Source: Halalkalibacillus sediminis (GTDB lineage: Bacteria; Bacillota; Bacilli; Bacillales; Alkalibacillaceae). From it: a DNA stretch of 64,000 bases. Positions 43,098 through 51,869 of the stretch are shown here, piece after piece; within the stretch, counting starts at the first letter, position 1; every line of letters begins with the position of its first letter. Below the pieces are notes generated by a model that was not told where the DNA came from, searched no databases, and was given only the letters and a program-made list of their open reading frames with translations. Location: the NCBI RefSeq assembly GCF_002844535.1, contig NZ_PJNH01000002.1:310001-374000 (forward strand). The letters run 5' to 3'. Made by a program: the position numbers and the translations under genes.

Positions 43098-43946
43098 ATG
43101 GAATACGATGTTCAGCTCAAAAATGATCGTCTGCTGCATGTGAACGATTCCGGTGGTGAGGGCTTAGCGGTTATAGGTGTACATGGGCTTACAGGGAACC
43201 ATAAGCAGTTACAATTTTTTTATGAAGCTATCGGTGAAAATTACCGGATGATCACATATGACCTGCTTGGGCGTGGGCTTAGTAGTGAAGCGGGTGAGGA
43301 ATCTAGTATCGGTGATCATGCGAGAGATTTAATCGATTTAATAGAAACGTTGAAGTTGGAAAAAGTGGTTCTGTTAGGTTATTCAATCGGTGCGTTCATC
43401 TGTAGTCAAGCAGCTTCGCAATCGGATAATGTTGAAGCGTTGATTCTATTAGACGGAGCGGGGGTTCCTGATAAAGGGCAGAAGGATATGATTTTACCGT
43501 CTTTAAGTAGAGTTGAGAAAAGATATTCGTCGCCTGAAGATTATATCGAGCAGACGAGAGAAGCTTACGAGAAGATTGGTATTGAATGGACTAGCCATCA
43601 TGAAACGATTGCAAGATATGAGATTCAAGAGGTGAAAGGTGGTTGGATACACCGATCGAAAGCTGATGTTTTGAAAAGTGATTTTGATAGCTTTTTCACT
43701 TTTGATCATCAAAAGGTTTTCGAGAACATCTTTTGTCCGACTCTATTGATCATTGCCACAGGAAAGATGAACGGGCAACGACCTCTATTTTTAAAAGAAT
43801 CTTTCAATATATTGGAGGAGCTTATAGAAAATTTAAGAATTAAGCATACCAAGGCGAATCATCTAACCTTGGTGTTTAATAAACAAACTGAAGTTAATGA
43901 AAGTGTTATGACATTTCTCCGAGAAGTAAGAAAAGGAGGGCAGTAA
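43098..43946 (+). CDS. Alpha/beta hydrolase, candidate 3-oxoadipate enol-lactone hydrolase
   Basis: The 282-residue alpha/beta hydrolase has the oxyanion segment VHGLTGNHKQ, the nucleophile elbow LGYSIGAF (Ser) and a C-terminal histidine in KANHLTLVF. PcaD-type enol-lactone hydrolases have this fold, and the neighbours fit ring-cleavage step four. Sequence alone does not exclude another esterase. GAGGTG precedes ATG 43098; a GTG nine bases earlier is in frame. Its stop overlaps the next start (TAATG). Confidence 0.75.
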   Translation: MEYDVQLKNDRLLHVNDSGGEGLAVIGVHGLTGNHKQLQFFYEAIGENYRMITYDLLGRGLSSEAGEESSIGDHARDLIDLIETLKLEKVVLLGYSIGAFICSQAASQSDNVEALILLDGAGVPDKGQKDMILPSLSRVEKRYSSPEDYIEQTREAYEKIGIEWTSHHETIARYEIQEVKGGWIHRSKADVLKSDFDSFFTFDHQKVFENIFCPTLLIIATGKMNGQRPLFLKESFNILEELIENLRIKHTKANHLTLVFNKQTEVNESVMTFLREVRKGGQ

Positions 43947-44632
43947 TGACAAAATTAATTGATGCAAGTGAAGCGGTATCGAAAGTGAAGTCGGGGGACC
44001 GGATTATGGTCGGAGGATTCGGATTAATCGGATCACCCCTCACTTTGATTGATGAATTGACGAAAAGAGAAGTAAAAGACTTAACTGTGATCAGCAATAA
44101 TGTCGGAGAAGCGGGTAAGGGCCTGGGGTTGCTTTTAGACCAAGGAAAATTGAAAAAAGCGATCGGTTCTTATTTTACAAGCAACCGAGAAGTAGCCAAG
44201 TGGTATAACGAAGGAAAATTGGAACTTGAATTGTTACCACAAGGAACGTTCTCTGAAGCCATTCGAGCTGGAGGAGCGGGAATTGGTGGTTTTTATACAA
44301 AAACGGCTGTTGGTACAGAACTAGCAAGTGGGAAAGAAACGAAAGATATTGACGGGGAAACTTATATTTTTGAAAAAGCGTTGAAGGCAGATGTAGCCTT
44401 TATCAGAGCGAGGAAAGCTGACCGAAAAGGGAACCTCGTATTTTACAAAACGGCCCGAAATTTCAATCCAATGATGGCTACGGCGGCAAAATATGTTGTG
44501 GTTGAAGTCGATGAAATAGTGGAAAACGGCGAGCTTTCACCAGAAGAAATTGTCACGCCACATTTATATGTGGATGCAATCGTCAAGAGTCAGTTAATTT
44601 TAACGAAAGATGGGGTGAGGGAAGTTGGGTGA
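43946..44632 (+). CDS. 3-oxoacid CoA-transferase subunit A
   Basis: The 228-residue alpha subunit of a class I CoA-transferase starts with the typical VKSGDRIMVGGFGLIGSP glycine-rich segment and carries FNPMMATAAKY near residue 170. Together with subunit B it transfers CoA from succinyl-CoA to 3-oxoadipate (or acetoacetate), giving the last ring-cleavage intermediate before thiolysis. It is coupled to the hydrolase gene (TAATG) and overlaps subunit B by eight bases. Confidence 0.9.
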   Translation: MTKLIDASEAVSKVKSGDRIMVGGFGLIGSPLTLIDELTKREVKDLTVISNNVGEAGKGLGLLLDQGKLKKAIGSYFTSNREVAKWYNEGKLELELLPQGTFSEAIRAGGAGIGGFYTKTAVGTELASGKETKDIDGETYIFEKALKADVAFIRARKADRKGNLVFYKTARNFNPMMATAAKYVVVEVDEIVENGELSPEEIVTPHLYVDAIVKSQLILTKDGVREVG

Positions 44633-45278
44633 TTCCAAGGAATTGATTGCTAAACGAGCTTCAGAAGAGCTTGGACCTGATTCTATCGTGAATTTAGGGA
44701 TTGGGATACCAACTCTCATACCGAATTATTTGGATGAAAACCAATGTGAACTTCATACGGAGAATGGATTGCTAGGAGTTACTTCTGTGGAGGATGAAGA
44801 GGTTGACCCTTTGAGAGTGAACGCTGGAAAACTACCTGTTGGCGAGAGTATAGGAGCTTCCTATTTTCATAGTGCTGATTCATTCGCGATGATTCGTGGC
44901 GGACATGTGGATGTGGCGATACTTGGAGCGTTGCAGGTAGATTCGAATGGCCATGTAGCGAATTGGGCCATTCCTGGTAAAGATATTATCGGGGTCGGTG
45001 GTGCGATGGATCTATTGGTTGGGGCGAAAAAAATCATCATCACGACTCAACATGTTTCTAAAGATGGGTCACATAAATTAGTAGATGAATGCAGTTACCC
45101 AATTACTTCGACGAGAGTTGCAGATATGATCATCACTGATTTAGCAGTCTTCGAATGGAAAGATGATGGGTATGAGTTGATTGAACTGATGGGTGATACG
45201 GAGCTTGATGAGGTAAGGGAGAAAACGTCATTTAAGTTCCAACTCGGCGAGGAATTACAAAGGAGTTTGTCGTTGTGA
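44625..45278 (+). CDS. 3-oxoacid CoA-transferase subunit B
   Basis: The 217-residue beta subunit contains NLGIGIPTLIPNYL and the catalytic glutamate in HTENGLLGV, the site of the glutamyl-CoA intermediate. It starts at TTG 44625 inside the subunit A end, with GTGAGGGA upstream. No thiolase follows, so the final cleavage of 3-oxoadipyl-CoA must be encoded elsewhere. It is the last gene of the aromatic operon. Confidence 0.9.
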   Translation: MGDSKELIAKRASEELGPDSIVNLGIGIPTLIPNYLDENQCELHTENGLLGVTSVEDEEVDPLRVNAGKLPVGESIGASYFHSADSFAMIRGGHVDVAILGALQVDSNGHVANWAIPGKDIIGVGGAMDLLVGAKKIIITTQHVSKDGSHKLVDECSYPITSTRVADMIITDLAVFEWKDDGYELIELMGDTELDEVREKTSFKFQLGEELQRSLSL

Positions 45279-45390
45279 AAGAAGTTGTGCAAAGAAGCTC
45301 ATAGATTTCCAATACAGTATGGTTACGATATGTATTGAAGTTGGACAAGGCCTATCTGTGGTAGTGGGAAATATATAATTAAAAACTATT

Positions 45391-45424
45391 AAAGGAAATG
45401 AATATATATTCATTTCCTTTTGTT
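45391..45424 (+). terminator. Rho-independent terminator of the aromatic degradation operon
   Basis: AAAGGAAATGAAT and ATTCATTTCCTTT form a perfect 13-bp stem around ATAT, followed by a T-rich tract. The 432-bp gap 45279-45710 also holds the cre site, promoter and leader listed separately. Confidence 0.85.
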
Positions 45425-45522
45425 TTGTCACACACAGTTTAATTAGGTATTTTTAATTATAATCTGATTTTTTTGACGTTATTAATCAAAATGATAGATT
45501 ATTTTATTATATTTTCCCAAAA

Positions 45523-45536
45523 AGAAAGCGTTTTCT
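45523..45536 (+). promoter_or_regulatory. Candidate CcpA cre site
   Basis: AGAAAGCGTTTTCT matches the cre consensus except for its outermost base at each end. It lies 13 bp upstream of the -35 box of the tct promoter, so CcpA could either activate or repress from here. Confidence 0.6.
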
Positions 45537-45548
45537 TCAAAAAACCGA

Positions 45549-45577
45549 TTGACTGTTAATAAATATTGAATTATACT
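45549..45577 (+). promoter_or_regulatory. Sigma-A promoter of the tct operon
   Basis: TTGACT and TATACT are separated by exactly 17 bp. Transcription should start near 45584, giving a leader of about 125 bases before tctC. Confidence 0.75.
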
Positions 45578-45613
45578 CATATGAAATATTCAGATAATTT
45601 TTAATTAAAAGAC

Positions 45614-45683
45614 ACTCGCAAAATCATATCTGAGAGGTGATTCATCAAGAGTAAGTTACATAGTCGTTGCGAGTTATTTTTCT
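45614..45683 (+). promoter_or_regulatory. Structured 5' leader of the tct operon, possible attenuator
   Basis: ACTCGCAA (45614-45621) and TTGCGAGT (45667-45674) form a perfect 8-bp outer stem followed by a T-rich tract. AATCA/TGATT forms a small inner stem in between. This layout resembles a transcription attenuator. No known riboswitch class is recognised. Confidence 0.45.
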
Positions 45684-45710
45684 TCAATTGTCTAAAAGGG
45701 GTTGGAACAT

Positions 45711-46685
45711 ATGGGTAAAACAAAATTGTTAATAGTGTCTATCATATTAGGCTTGCTTTCTGTTGCTTTGGTTGCTTGTGGCGGAGGCGACGAAGAGTCG
45801 GCTGATAACTATCCGGATCGCGAAGTGGAAATGGTGATTCCATGGTCTCCGGGTGGAGGTAGCGATACTGAAGGTCGTGTAGTTGTGGATCATTTATCAG
45901 AAGCGATTGAGCAAGATATGGTCGTTGTCAATCTACCGGGTGTGGGTGGAACGGTTGGAATGGAAGAGCTTTCGGAAAAAGAAGCGAACGGGTACCATTT
46001 AGGACAAATTCACGAAGGTCACTTAGTGGCTCACCACTCAGGTGTATCGGATATCAATTATGATGATTTTGAACCGATTGCTTCCATGTCATCATCAGAT
46101 CAGATCTTAGCTGTTTCATCAGAAATGGGAGTTGATAGTCTTGAAGAGTTCGTTGAATATGGTCAGTCCGAAGAGATCGACTTCGGTGGGACAGTAAGTG
46201 GAATTCCACGAGTTTGGGTAGAACAACTTGGTGGAGAGTTGGATATCAACTACAATCTTGTAGGCTATGAAGGTCTAGGTGAAGCGATTCAGGCTCTTGC
46301 AGGAGGACACATTGACGCAGCTATTGTGGACTACCCTTCAGCTATAGAATTTGTTGAAGCAGGTCATATGAAATTCATTGCGGTTGGCACGGAAGAACGG
46401 AAGGACTCATTGCCAGATGTACCAACGTTCGTGGAATCTGATTACGATTTGACGATGGGAATTAATCGTGGATATGTAGCTCCGGCTGGTACAGATGAAG
46501 AGATCATTGACTACCTAGGTGAAAAACTTGAAGAGGTCGCAAATAGCGATGCTTATATCAAAGAGGTTCAAAAAATCGGAGCAAGTGTCAACTTCATGGG
46601 ACCGGAAGAATACTCAGATTACTTGGATAACCAGAACGAAGTGATTGAAGATATCGTTTCGAACATTGATTCAGAAGAAGAATAA
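45711..46685 (+). CDS. tctC: Tripartite tricarboxylate transporter binding lipoprotein (TctC/Bug)
   Basis: The 324-residue lipoprotein has lipobox LVAC followed by an acidic linker. The Bug/TctC fold is shown by MVIPWSPGGGSDTEGR near residue 40 and VGTEERKDSLPDVPT. It binds a carboxylate outside the cell for the TctAB membrane proteins. AAGGGGT precedes ATG 45711; a TTG nine bases earlier is in frame. The substrate is unknown; position after the aromatic cluster makes an aromatic or tricarboxylic acid possible. Confidence 0.9.
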   Translation: MGKTKLLIVSIILGLLSVALVACGGGDEESADNYPDREVEMVIPWSPGGGSDTEGRVVVDHLSEAIEQDMVVVNLPGVGGTVGMEELSEKEANGYHLGQIHEGHLVAHHSGVSDINYDDFEPIASMSSSDQILAVSSEMGVDSLEEFVEYGQSEEIDFGGTVSGIPRVWVEQLGGELDINYNLVGYEGLGEAIQALAGGHIDAAIVDYPSAIEFVEAGHMKFIAVGTEERKDSLPDVPTFVESDYDLTMGINRGYVAPAGTDEEIIDYLGEKLEEVANSDAYIKEVQKIGASVNFMGPEEYSDYLDNQNEVIEDIVSNIDSEEE

Positions 46686-46694
46686 GCATTTACT

Positions 46695-46721
46695 AGGAGA
46701 AGGCGTAATCTGCCTTCTCCT
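46695..46721 (+). other. Intercistronic stem-loop after tctC
   Basis: AGGAGAAGGC and GCCTTCTCCT form a perfect 10-bp stem with a seven-base loop and no U-run directly after. It is placed as in the sugar importer operon, where the binding protein gene is also followed by such a hairpin. Confidence 0.7.
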
Positions 46722-46757
46722 TACATAATTTTTACTTTCGGTAAGAGGAGGGTGACT

Positions 46758-47243
46758 ATGGGTGAGTTGGTAATAGGGATAGTGGTAGTCCTTTTTTGCG
46801 CGTTGATCTATTTTAATTCAGGAGATTTCCCTGAGTATAACGAGAGTGTGATGGGGGCAGGAAGTTATCCTAAGTTGATTGCTGGTGTGTTAGCATTCTT
46901 GTCGATTATTTTAATTGTGAAGAAAATAGTGGCTCTTATACGTAATGGAGCCAAACGGTCTAACACATCAGTTTCTTCATATATAAAAAGTTTCCTAACC
47001 GAGTACAAAATTGTCCTTTATGTAGTTGGGTTACTAGCACTATATATTTTTTTGATGGACATCGTAGGGTACATTGTGATGACTTTGATCTTCATCGTTG
47101 CTACGGGTTTGATTATAGGATCGAAACGTAAAAAAGATGTCCTTGTTATGAGTGTGATTTCAGTGATTGTCACTTTCGGCATGTACTTCTTTTTCGAAAA
47201 TGCATTGAACGTAAGGTTTCCTTCGGGGATCTTTTTCAACTAG
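46758..47243 (+). CDS. tctB: Tripartite tricarboxylate transporter small subunit TctB
   Basis: The 161-residue membrane protein has four helices and the TctB (DUF1468) opening GELVIGIVVVLFCALIYF followed by a short loop containing MGAGSYPKLIAG. GGAGGG at 46747-46752 places the start at ATG 46758. It is the small membrane subunit paired with TctA, 24 bp downstream. Confidence 0.87.
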   Translation: MGELVIGIVVVLFCALIYFNSGDFPEYNESVMGAGSYPKLIAGVLAFLSIILIVKKIVALIRNGAKRSNTSVSSYIKSFLTEYKIVLYVVGLLALYIFLMDIVGYIVMTLIFIVATGLIIGSKRKKDVLVMSVISVIVTFGMYFFFENALNVRFPSGIFFN

Positions 47244-47267
47244 AGAATAACGAGGGAGGGAATCTGA

Positions 47268-48773
47268 ATGGCTGAATTGTTTTTATCTGGTGTAGCAGAA
47301 ATTTTTCAAATAAGAGTATTAATTATTATCTTCTTAGGGGTTATTGCGGGGATTCTGGCTGGATTGATTCCAGGTTTTACTGTGACGATGGCGATCGTCC
47401 TAACCTTGCCACTTACGTTTGGACTTGATCCTGTAGCGGGTGTAGCTGCAATGATTGGTGTGCTCGTCGGTGGAATGTCTGGTGGTTTGATTACAGCTGC
47501 TTTGTTAGGGATCCCGGGGACGCCTTCATCGGTAGCGACAACATTCGATGCTTTTCCTATGGCTCAAAAAGGTCAACCAGGTAAAGCGTTGTCGATTGGT
47601 ATTTGGGCTTCGTTTTTAAGTTCAATTGTAAGTTTAGTCTTGCTTATATCGATTGCTCCACAAATTGCGAACATTGCGTTGATGTTCGGTCCGTGGGAGA
47701 TGTTCTCATTAATTGTGGCAGCGTTAACCATTATCGCGAGTGTTACGGGTGATTCAATCTTGAAAGGGTTGATCGCTGGCCTGTTCGGAATGCTGATTGC
47801 TACTGTAGGTGCTGATCCGATCATTGGTGTATCACGATATTCTTTTGACATAGACGCACTTAGAGCAGGAATCCCGTTCCTTGTCGTATTAATCGGGATG
47901 TTTGCTATTTCTAGGATACTTGTGTCCGTTGAAAAATCTGAGATGGAGAAAGATTTTGAGAAAAAGCAACAAGAAAAAATTGATGGAATTCAATTTGTAT
48001 TAAAGCCGAAGGAAACATTTATGGCGGTGGTAAGAAAGCCTGCGAACTTGATCCGATCTTCCGCTATTGGTGCTATTATTGGTGCAATACCTGGTGCTGG
48101 TGGAAGTATTGCAAATATCATTGCGTATGATCAGGCGAAAAAATGGTCCAAAACACCGAAGAAGTTCGGCACAGGACATGAAGAGGGTGTCGTAGCTTCT
48201 GAAGCAGGAAATAACTCAACCGTCGGAGGAGACTTGATCCCTACCATTGCACTGGGAATCCCTGGTTCTGCTGTAACTGCGGTGCTGTTATCGGCTTTAA
48301 TGGTTCACGGTATATCACCCGGACCTCTGCTGATTTCGAATGAACCGAATATTGTCGGAGGGATGTTCCTAGCATTCTTAGTTGCGTCATTTTTCATGTT
48401 GATCACCCAATTCCTAGGAATTAAATACTTTGTTAAAGTGACTGAAATTCCTACGCATATATTAGTCCCAGTAATCTTAGTTCTATGTGTGATCGGTACA
48501 TTCGTACTGAATAATCGGGTAACAGATTTATACTTATTATTTTTTATTGGATTGGCTGGATACTTTTTTGCTAAATATAAATTTGCTCTAGCCCCAATCA
48601 TCATCGGAGTAATATTAGGACCGATTGCGGAAGTGAACTTACGAAGAGCTTTCATGTCAGATCCCGAATGGACGTTGTTTTTTACACGCCCGATTTCAAT
48701 GGTTTTCTTAGTACTTGCAGTTCTTTCAGTTGTCATCACGATTTGGCAGACTAAACGGATGAACTCTAAATAA
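47268..48773 (+). CDS. tctA: Tripartite tricarboxylate transporter large subunit TctA
   Basis: The 501-residue permease has about twelve helices and the TctA hallmarks: GILAGLIPGFTVTMA near residue 30, GGLITAALLGIPGTPSSVAT near 75, and the second repeat GAIIGAIPGAGGSIAN near 270. It forms the sodium- or proton-coupled channel of the system. GAGGGAGG precedes ATG 47268. It is the last gene of the tct operon. Confidence 0.93.
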   Translation: MAELFLSGVAEIFQIRVLIIIFLGVIAGILAGLIPGFTVTMAIVLTLPLTFGLDPVAGVAAMIGVLVGGMSGGLITAALLGIPGTPSSVATTFDAFPMAQKGQPGKALSIGIWASFLSSIVSLVLLISIAPQIANIALMFGPWEMFSLIVAALTIIASVTGDSILKGLIAGLFGMLIATVGADPIIGVSRYSFDIDALRAGIPFLVVLIGMFAISRILVSVEKSEMEKDFEKKQQEKIDGIQFVLKPKETFMAVVRKPANLIRSSAIGAIIGAIPGAGGSIANIIAYDQAKKWSKTPKKFGTGHEEGVVASEAGNNSTVGGDLIPTIALGIPGSAVTAVLLSALMVHGISPGPLLISNEPNIVGGMFLAFLVASFFMLITQFLGIKYFVKVTEIPTHILVPVILVLCVIGTFVLNNRVTDLYLLFFIGLAGYFFAKYKFALAPIIIGVILGPIAEVNLRRAFMSDPEWTLFFTRPISMVFLVLAVLSVVITIWQTKRMNSK

Positions 48774-48850
48774 TTTTAAAAAACGTGCGGTTGGTATGAG
48801 GTTGATAAAGAAGCGGGCGAAGTTACTGATTTCAGGGGGTAAAATCAAGT

Positions 48851-48892
48851 GCCTGTCACTTTTGCATATTGCAAAGGTGATGGGTATTTTTT
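48851..48892 (+). terminator. Terminator of the tct operon
   Basis: GCCTGTCACTTTTGCA pairs with TGCAAAGGTGATGGGT (16 positions, four wobbles) around TAT, and a T-run follows. It starts 77 bp after the tctA stop. Confidence 0.7.
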
Positions 48893-49007
48893 ATGGGGTA
48901 AATGTACAGCATTTTAAAGATTTAGATGCATTGGTTCAAAATGGCATCAGGAAAATTTTACTCGCTGAGAAAGTACATCCCGCTACCGTAGTTTTGGTGA
49001 TAACATT

Positions 49008-49132
49008 TTATCCGTAACTATTTGAGTGAAATCTCTTGAAATAATGGGTTATTTGTTAAAAATTAGGTTAAATTTGATGCTTATCCGTAACTATTTTGCG
49101 TTTATCCGTAACTATTTACATTTAATCCGTAG
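49008..49132 (+). repeat. Short direct repeats in a convergent intergenic region
   Basis: TTATCCGTAACTATTT occurs exactly at 49008, 49081 and 49102, and a degenerate TTAATCCGTAG at 49122. The last three cores (ATCCGT) are spaced exactly 21 bp apart. The gap 48774-49188 holds these, the tct terminator and the following terminator, but no credible gene. Confidence 0.7.
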
Positions 49133-49154
49133 CAAATCATTCACTCTTCAAATA

Positions 49155-49186
49155 AAATCAGCCGGACGGTTAAATCCGGCTGATTT
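49155..49186 (-). terminator. Bidirectional-looking terminator for the reverse-strand M20 gene
   Basis: AAATCAGCCGGA and TCCGGCTGATTT form a perfect 12-bp stem around an eight-base loop. It lies two bases past the stop of the reverse-strand gene, with T-rich sequence on both strands. Confidence 0.85.
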
Positions 49187-49188
49187 CT

Positions 49189-50316
49189 TTAAATCTTCTT
49201 AAGTAAATGTGCGACCATTGCGGCTCTTTTGGGTAGTTCATCTATGATGATATGCTCGTATTCTGCGTGGGGGCCTTCGCCCAGTGCGCCTAACCCGTCT
49301 AATGTCGGGATACCTAAGATTGCTGTGAAGTTCCCATCGCTTCCACCTCCGGCATGATCCTCGCCTATCTCAAGTCCGACTTCTTTTCCTGCTTCTTGAG
49401 CTTTTTGGAATAACTCCTCAGTTTCATCGCTTTTTACCATTGGTGGACGATTGAGTTCGCCTGAAACTTTCAAGTCGACATCATCACTTTTAGGTTCCAG
49501 TCCTTCTAGTAACTCGACCATCTTATCTGCTGCGTCTTCTGTTTCGACGCGGAAATCGATCAGAGCTTCTGCATGGTCAGGAACCACATTTCTTTTAGAA
49601 CCTCCGTTGATTACACCAACATTTACTGTCGTTCCTTCGTCATAATCGGTCATGTTTTCTAAATGAATGATTTGGTGGGCTAGCTCTTTGACTGCGCTTT
49701 GACCGTCTTCATGGTGGTTACCGGCATGTGAAGGTGTACCTTCAACCTCGAGATTATAAATGCCCACACCTTTCCTTGCTGTTTTTAAATCCCCGCTCTT
49801 AGCGACTGGCGGCTCCGTGATCAAAACTAAATCACTCATTTTCGCTTCTTCTTCTATGATAGGACGGGATGTTTGGCTTCCGACTTCTTCATCAGAATTA
49901 AAAAGAAAGACCAGCTCTATATCTGGCATTTCGTCCAACTGTTGTAAAGTGTGTACAGACCACAGGGATTGGATGATTCCGCCTTTCATGTCAATCGCAC
50001 CGGGTCCATAAAATTTATTACCTTCTTCTTTCATAGGCAGGCGTCCTTTATCCCAAACGGTGTCAAAATGAGCGCTGATCAACACTCTTTTCTTTCCGCC
50101 TTTTCCGATGGTGACTTTGAAGTGGTCACCCCGATCTTTTTGAGGGAAGTGTGTAACCTCACCTCCGACCAATCTACAAGCAATAGTTTCTAGTGTTTGT
50201 CTACATTGATCTACCAACTCTTTGTTTTCGGAAGGGGAGTCAGCCGCAACCAACGCCTTTAAATCGTCTAAAATCTCACTTTGTTTTTTCTGTAAAAATG
50301 GAAGCAAATTACTCAT
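49189..50316 (-). CDS. M20 family metallopeptidase, carboxypeptidase G2-like
   Basis: The 375-residue M20 enzyme has metal and catalytic residues in SAHFDTVWDKG, GPGAIDMKGG, FNSDEEVGS and HAGGGSDGN. The pattern is of the glutamate carboxypeptidase group, which removes C-terminal glutamate or related residues from amides. There is no signal peptide, so it acts inside. AGGAGG lies 11 bases before ATG 50316, rather far but usable. It diverges from the rest of the M20 cluster and shares the 50317-50508 promoter region. Confidence 0.88.
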   Translation of the reverse strand: MSNLLPFLQKKQSEILDDLKALVAADSPSENKELVDQCRQTLETIACRLVGGEVTHFPQKDRGDHFKVTIGKGGKKRVLISAHFDTVWDKGRLPMKEEGNKFYGPGAIDMKGGIIQSLWSVHTLQQLDEMPDIELVFLFNSDEEVGSQTSRPIIEEEAKMSDLVLITEPPVAKSGDLKTARKGVGIYNLEVEGTPSHAGNHHEDGQSAVKELAHQIIHLENMTDYDEGTTVNVGVINGGSKRNVVPDHAEALIDFRVETEDAADKMVELLEGLEPKSDDVDLKVSGELNRPPMVKSDETEELFQKAQEAGKEVGLEIGEDHAGGGSDGNFTAILGIPTLDGLGALGEGPHAEYEHIIIDELPKRAAMVAHLLKKI

Positions 50317-50394
50317 TAATGAAAGTTCCTCCTTAAATGGTTTTTAAATTTTAAATAGTAAAAAGAATTATTAAAAAATTTATACTATTTGCAA

Positions 50395-50423
50395 TTGACA
50401 AAAGATTAATAATGTCATATAGT
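50395..50423 (+). promoter_or_regulatory. Sigma-A promoter of the M20/dpp cluster
   Basis: A perfect -35 TTGACA is separated by 17 bp from TATAGT. Transcription would start about 80 bp before the first M20 gene on this strand. Confidence 0.8.
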
Positions 50424-50508
50424 CATACTAACATATTTAAGGAACCATTACGGACATTTTCCTTAATATTTTTCTAAAAATTCCAAAATTACAGAAAGGA
50501 GTGAATAA

Positions 50509-51858
50509 ATGAAGGAAGTTTTCGATTATATCGATGCTCATCAGGAGCAGTACATACAGTGGTTACAAGATCTTTGCCGGATGCCGAGTGTCGCAGCTCA
50601 GAACCGGGGAATGAAAGAAACTGCTGATCGAGTGATGAGTGATTTGCAGAAAAATATCAGCGCTGATGTCCAGTTAGTAAGCACGGATGGCTATCCAGTT
50701 GTTTTCGGTGAAGTAAAAGGGTCGGGCAAAAAAACGTTATCTTTTTACAATCATTATGATGTTCAACCTGAAGATCCAATTGAGATGTGGGACGAGCCTC
50801 CATTCGCGAGTAATATCGTGGATGGAAAATTGATCGCACGTGGGTCTGCTGATAATAAGGGAAATCTCGTGGCACGGATTGCGGCAGTACATGCTTATCA
50901 ACAAGTTCACGGAGAGTTGCCTTTATCAGTGAAATTTGTCGTTGAAGGTGAAGAAGAAATCGGAAGTCCGAATTTGGAAGGGTTTGCCGAAAAGAATAAA
51001 GAGTTACTAAAAGCGGATGGCTGTGTTTGGGAGTTCGGTTATAAGAATGCTGATGGAAGACAACAAGTCAGCTTAGGTGTCAAAGGTATGGCTTATGTTG
51101 AGCTGGTTTCCAAAGGAGCTAACACAGATCTACACTCAGCGAATGCAGCAGTGGTAGAAAACCCAGCTTGGCGACTTATTTGGGCTCTACAATCGATCAA
51201 AGATGATTCGAATCATGTGAATATTCCTGGTTTTTACGAAGATGTTGTTGCTACAACTGATGAGGATGATCAATTGATTGCAGATTTGATCTACAGTGAG
51301 GAAGAAACGAAGCAACAATTAGAGATTAATAAGTTCGTAGGAGATGTAACGGGCGATCAATTAAAAGAACAGTTGATCTTTTCTCCAACATGTAACATTT
51401 GCGGAATCGATTCTGGTTACACGGGTGAAGGTGCCAAAACCGTATTACCTTCAGAAGCACGTGTGAAAGTCGATTTCAGGTTGGTTCCGAATCAAGATCC
51501 GTACAAGGTGGTCGATCAACTTCGTAAACACCTGGACGCCCATGGTTATGAAGATATTGAAATCAAAACAATGGGGCTTGAACATCCTGCGAGAACAGAG
51601 CCGAGTGACCCGTTAGCCAAAAGCGTGATTTCAGCTACAAAAGAGGTCATGGAAATGGAGCCCACAGTAATGCCGATGTCGCCTGGGACAGGCCCCATGT
51701 ATGAATTGTGTCAGAAGTTAGGTATTCCTGCGGTTTCCGTCGGTGTAGGGAATTTCGCATCGAACAATCATGCCCCGAATGAAAATATTCTCATCGAGGA
51801 TTATATAAGTGGTATTAAAGTGATTGCTCAACTTATGGAGGAATATGCAGAAAGTTAG
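50509..51858 (+). CDS. M20 family dipeptidase
   Basis: The 449-residue M20 dipeptidase-type enzyme has NHYDVQPEDP with the first metal ligands, RGSADNKGNLVA, the catalytic base in EGEEEIGSP and SNNHAPNENI at the C-terminus. Members cleave dipeptides or N-acyl amino acids such as carnosine-like compounds. GAAAGGAG precedes ATG 50509. It is the first gene after the strong promoter, and the next gene starts 11 bases after its stop. Confidence 0.9.
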   Translation: MKEVFDYIDAHQEQYIQWLQDLCRMPSVAAQNRGMKETADRVMSDLQKNISADVQLVSTDGYPVVFGEVKGSGKKTLSFYNHYDVQPEDPIEMWDEPPFASNIVDGKLIARGSADNKGNLVARIAAVHAYQQVHGELPLSVKFVVEGEEEIGSPNLEGFAEKNKELLKADGCVWEFGYKNADGRQQVSLGVKGMAYVELVSKGANTDLHSANAAVVENPAWRLIWALQSIKDDSNHVNIPGFYEDVVATTDEDDQLIADLIYSEEETKQQLEINKFVGDVTGDQLKEQLIFSPTCNICGIDSGYTGEGAKTVLPSEARVKVDFRLVPNQDPYKVVDQLRKHLDAHGYEDIEIKTMGLEHPARTEPSDPLAKSVISATKEVMEMEPTVMPMSPGTGPMYELCQKLGIPAVSVGVGNFASNNHAPNENILIEDYISGIKVIAQLMEEYAES

Positions 51859-51869
51859 GAGGTGCTGGT

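Noticed and set aside
45614-45683. T-box or known riboswitch in the tct leader
   Set aside because: No T-box motif or recognisable aptamer core; only an attenuator-like stem is supported.
48796-49017. A 73-codon frame after tctA
   Set aside because: It runs through the tct terminator hairpin and the first direct repeat, so it is unlikely to be translated.
49008-49132. Short repeats considered as a CRISPR array
   Set aside because: Repeats are 16 bp, the intervals of 5 bp are too short for spacers, and no cas genes are present.
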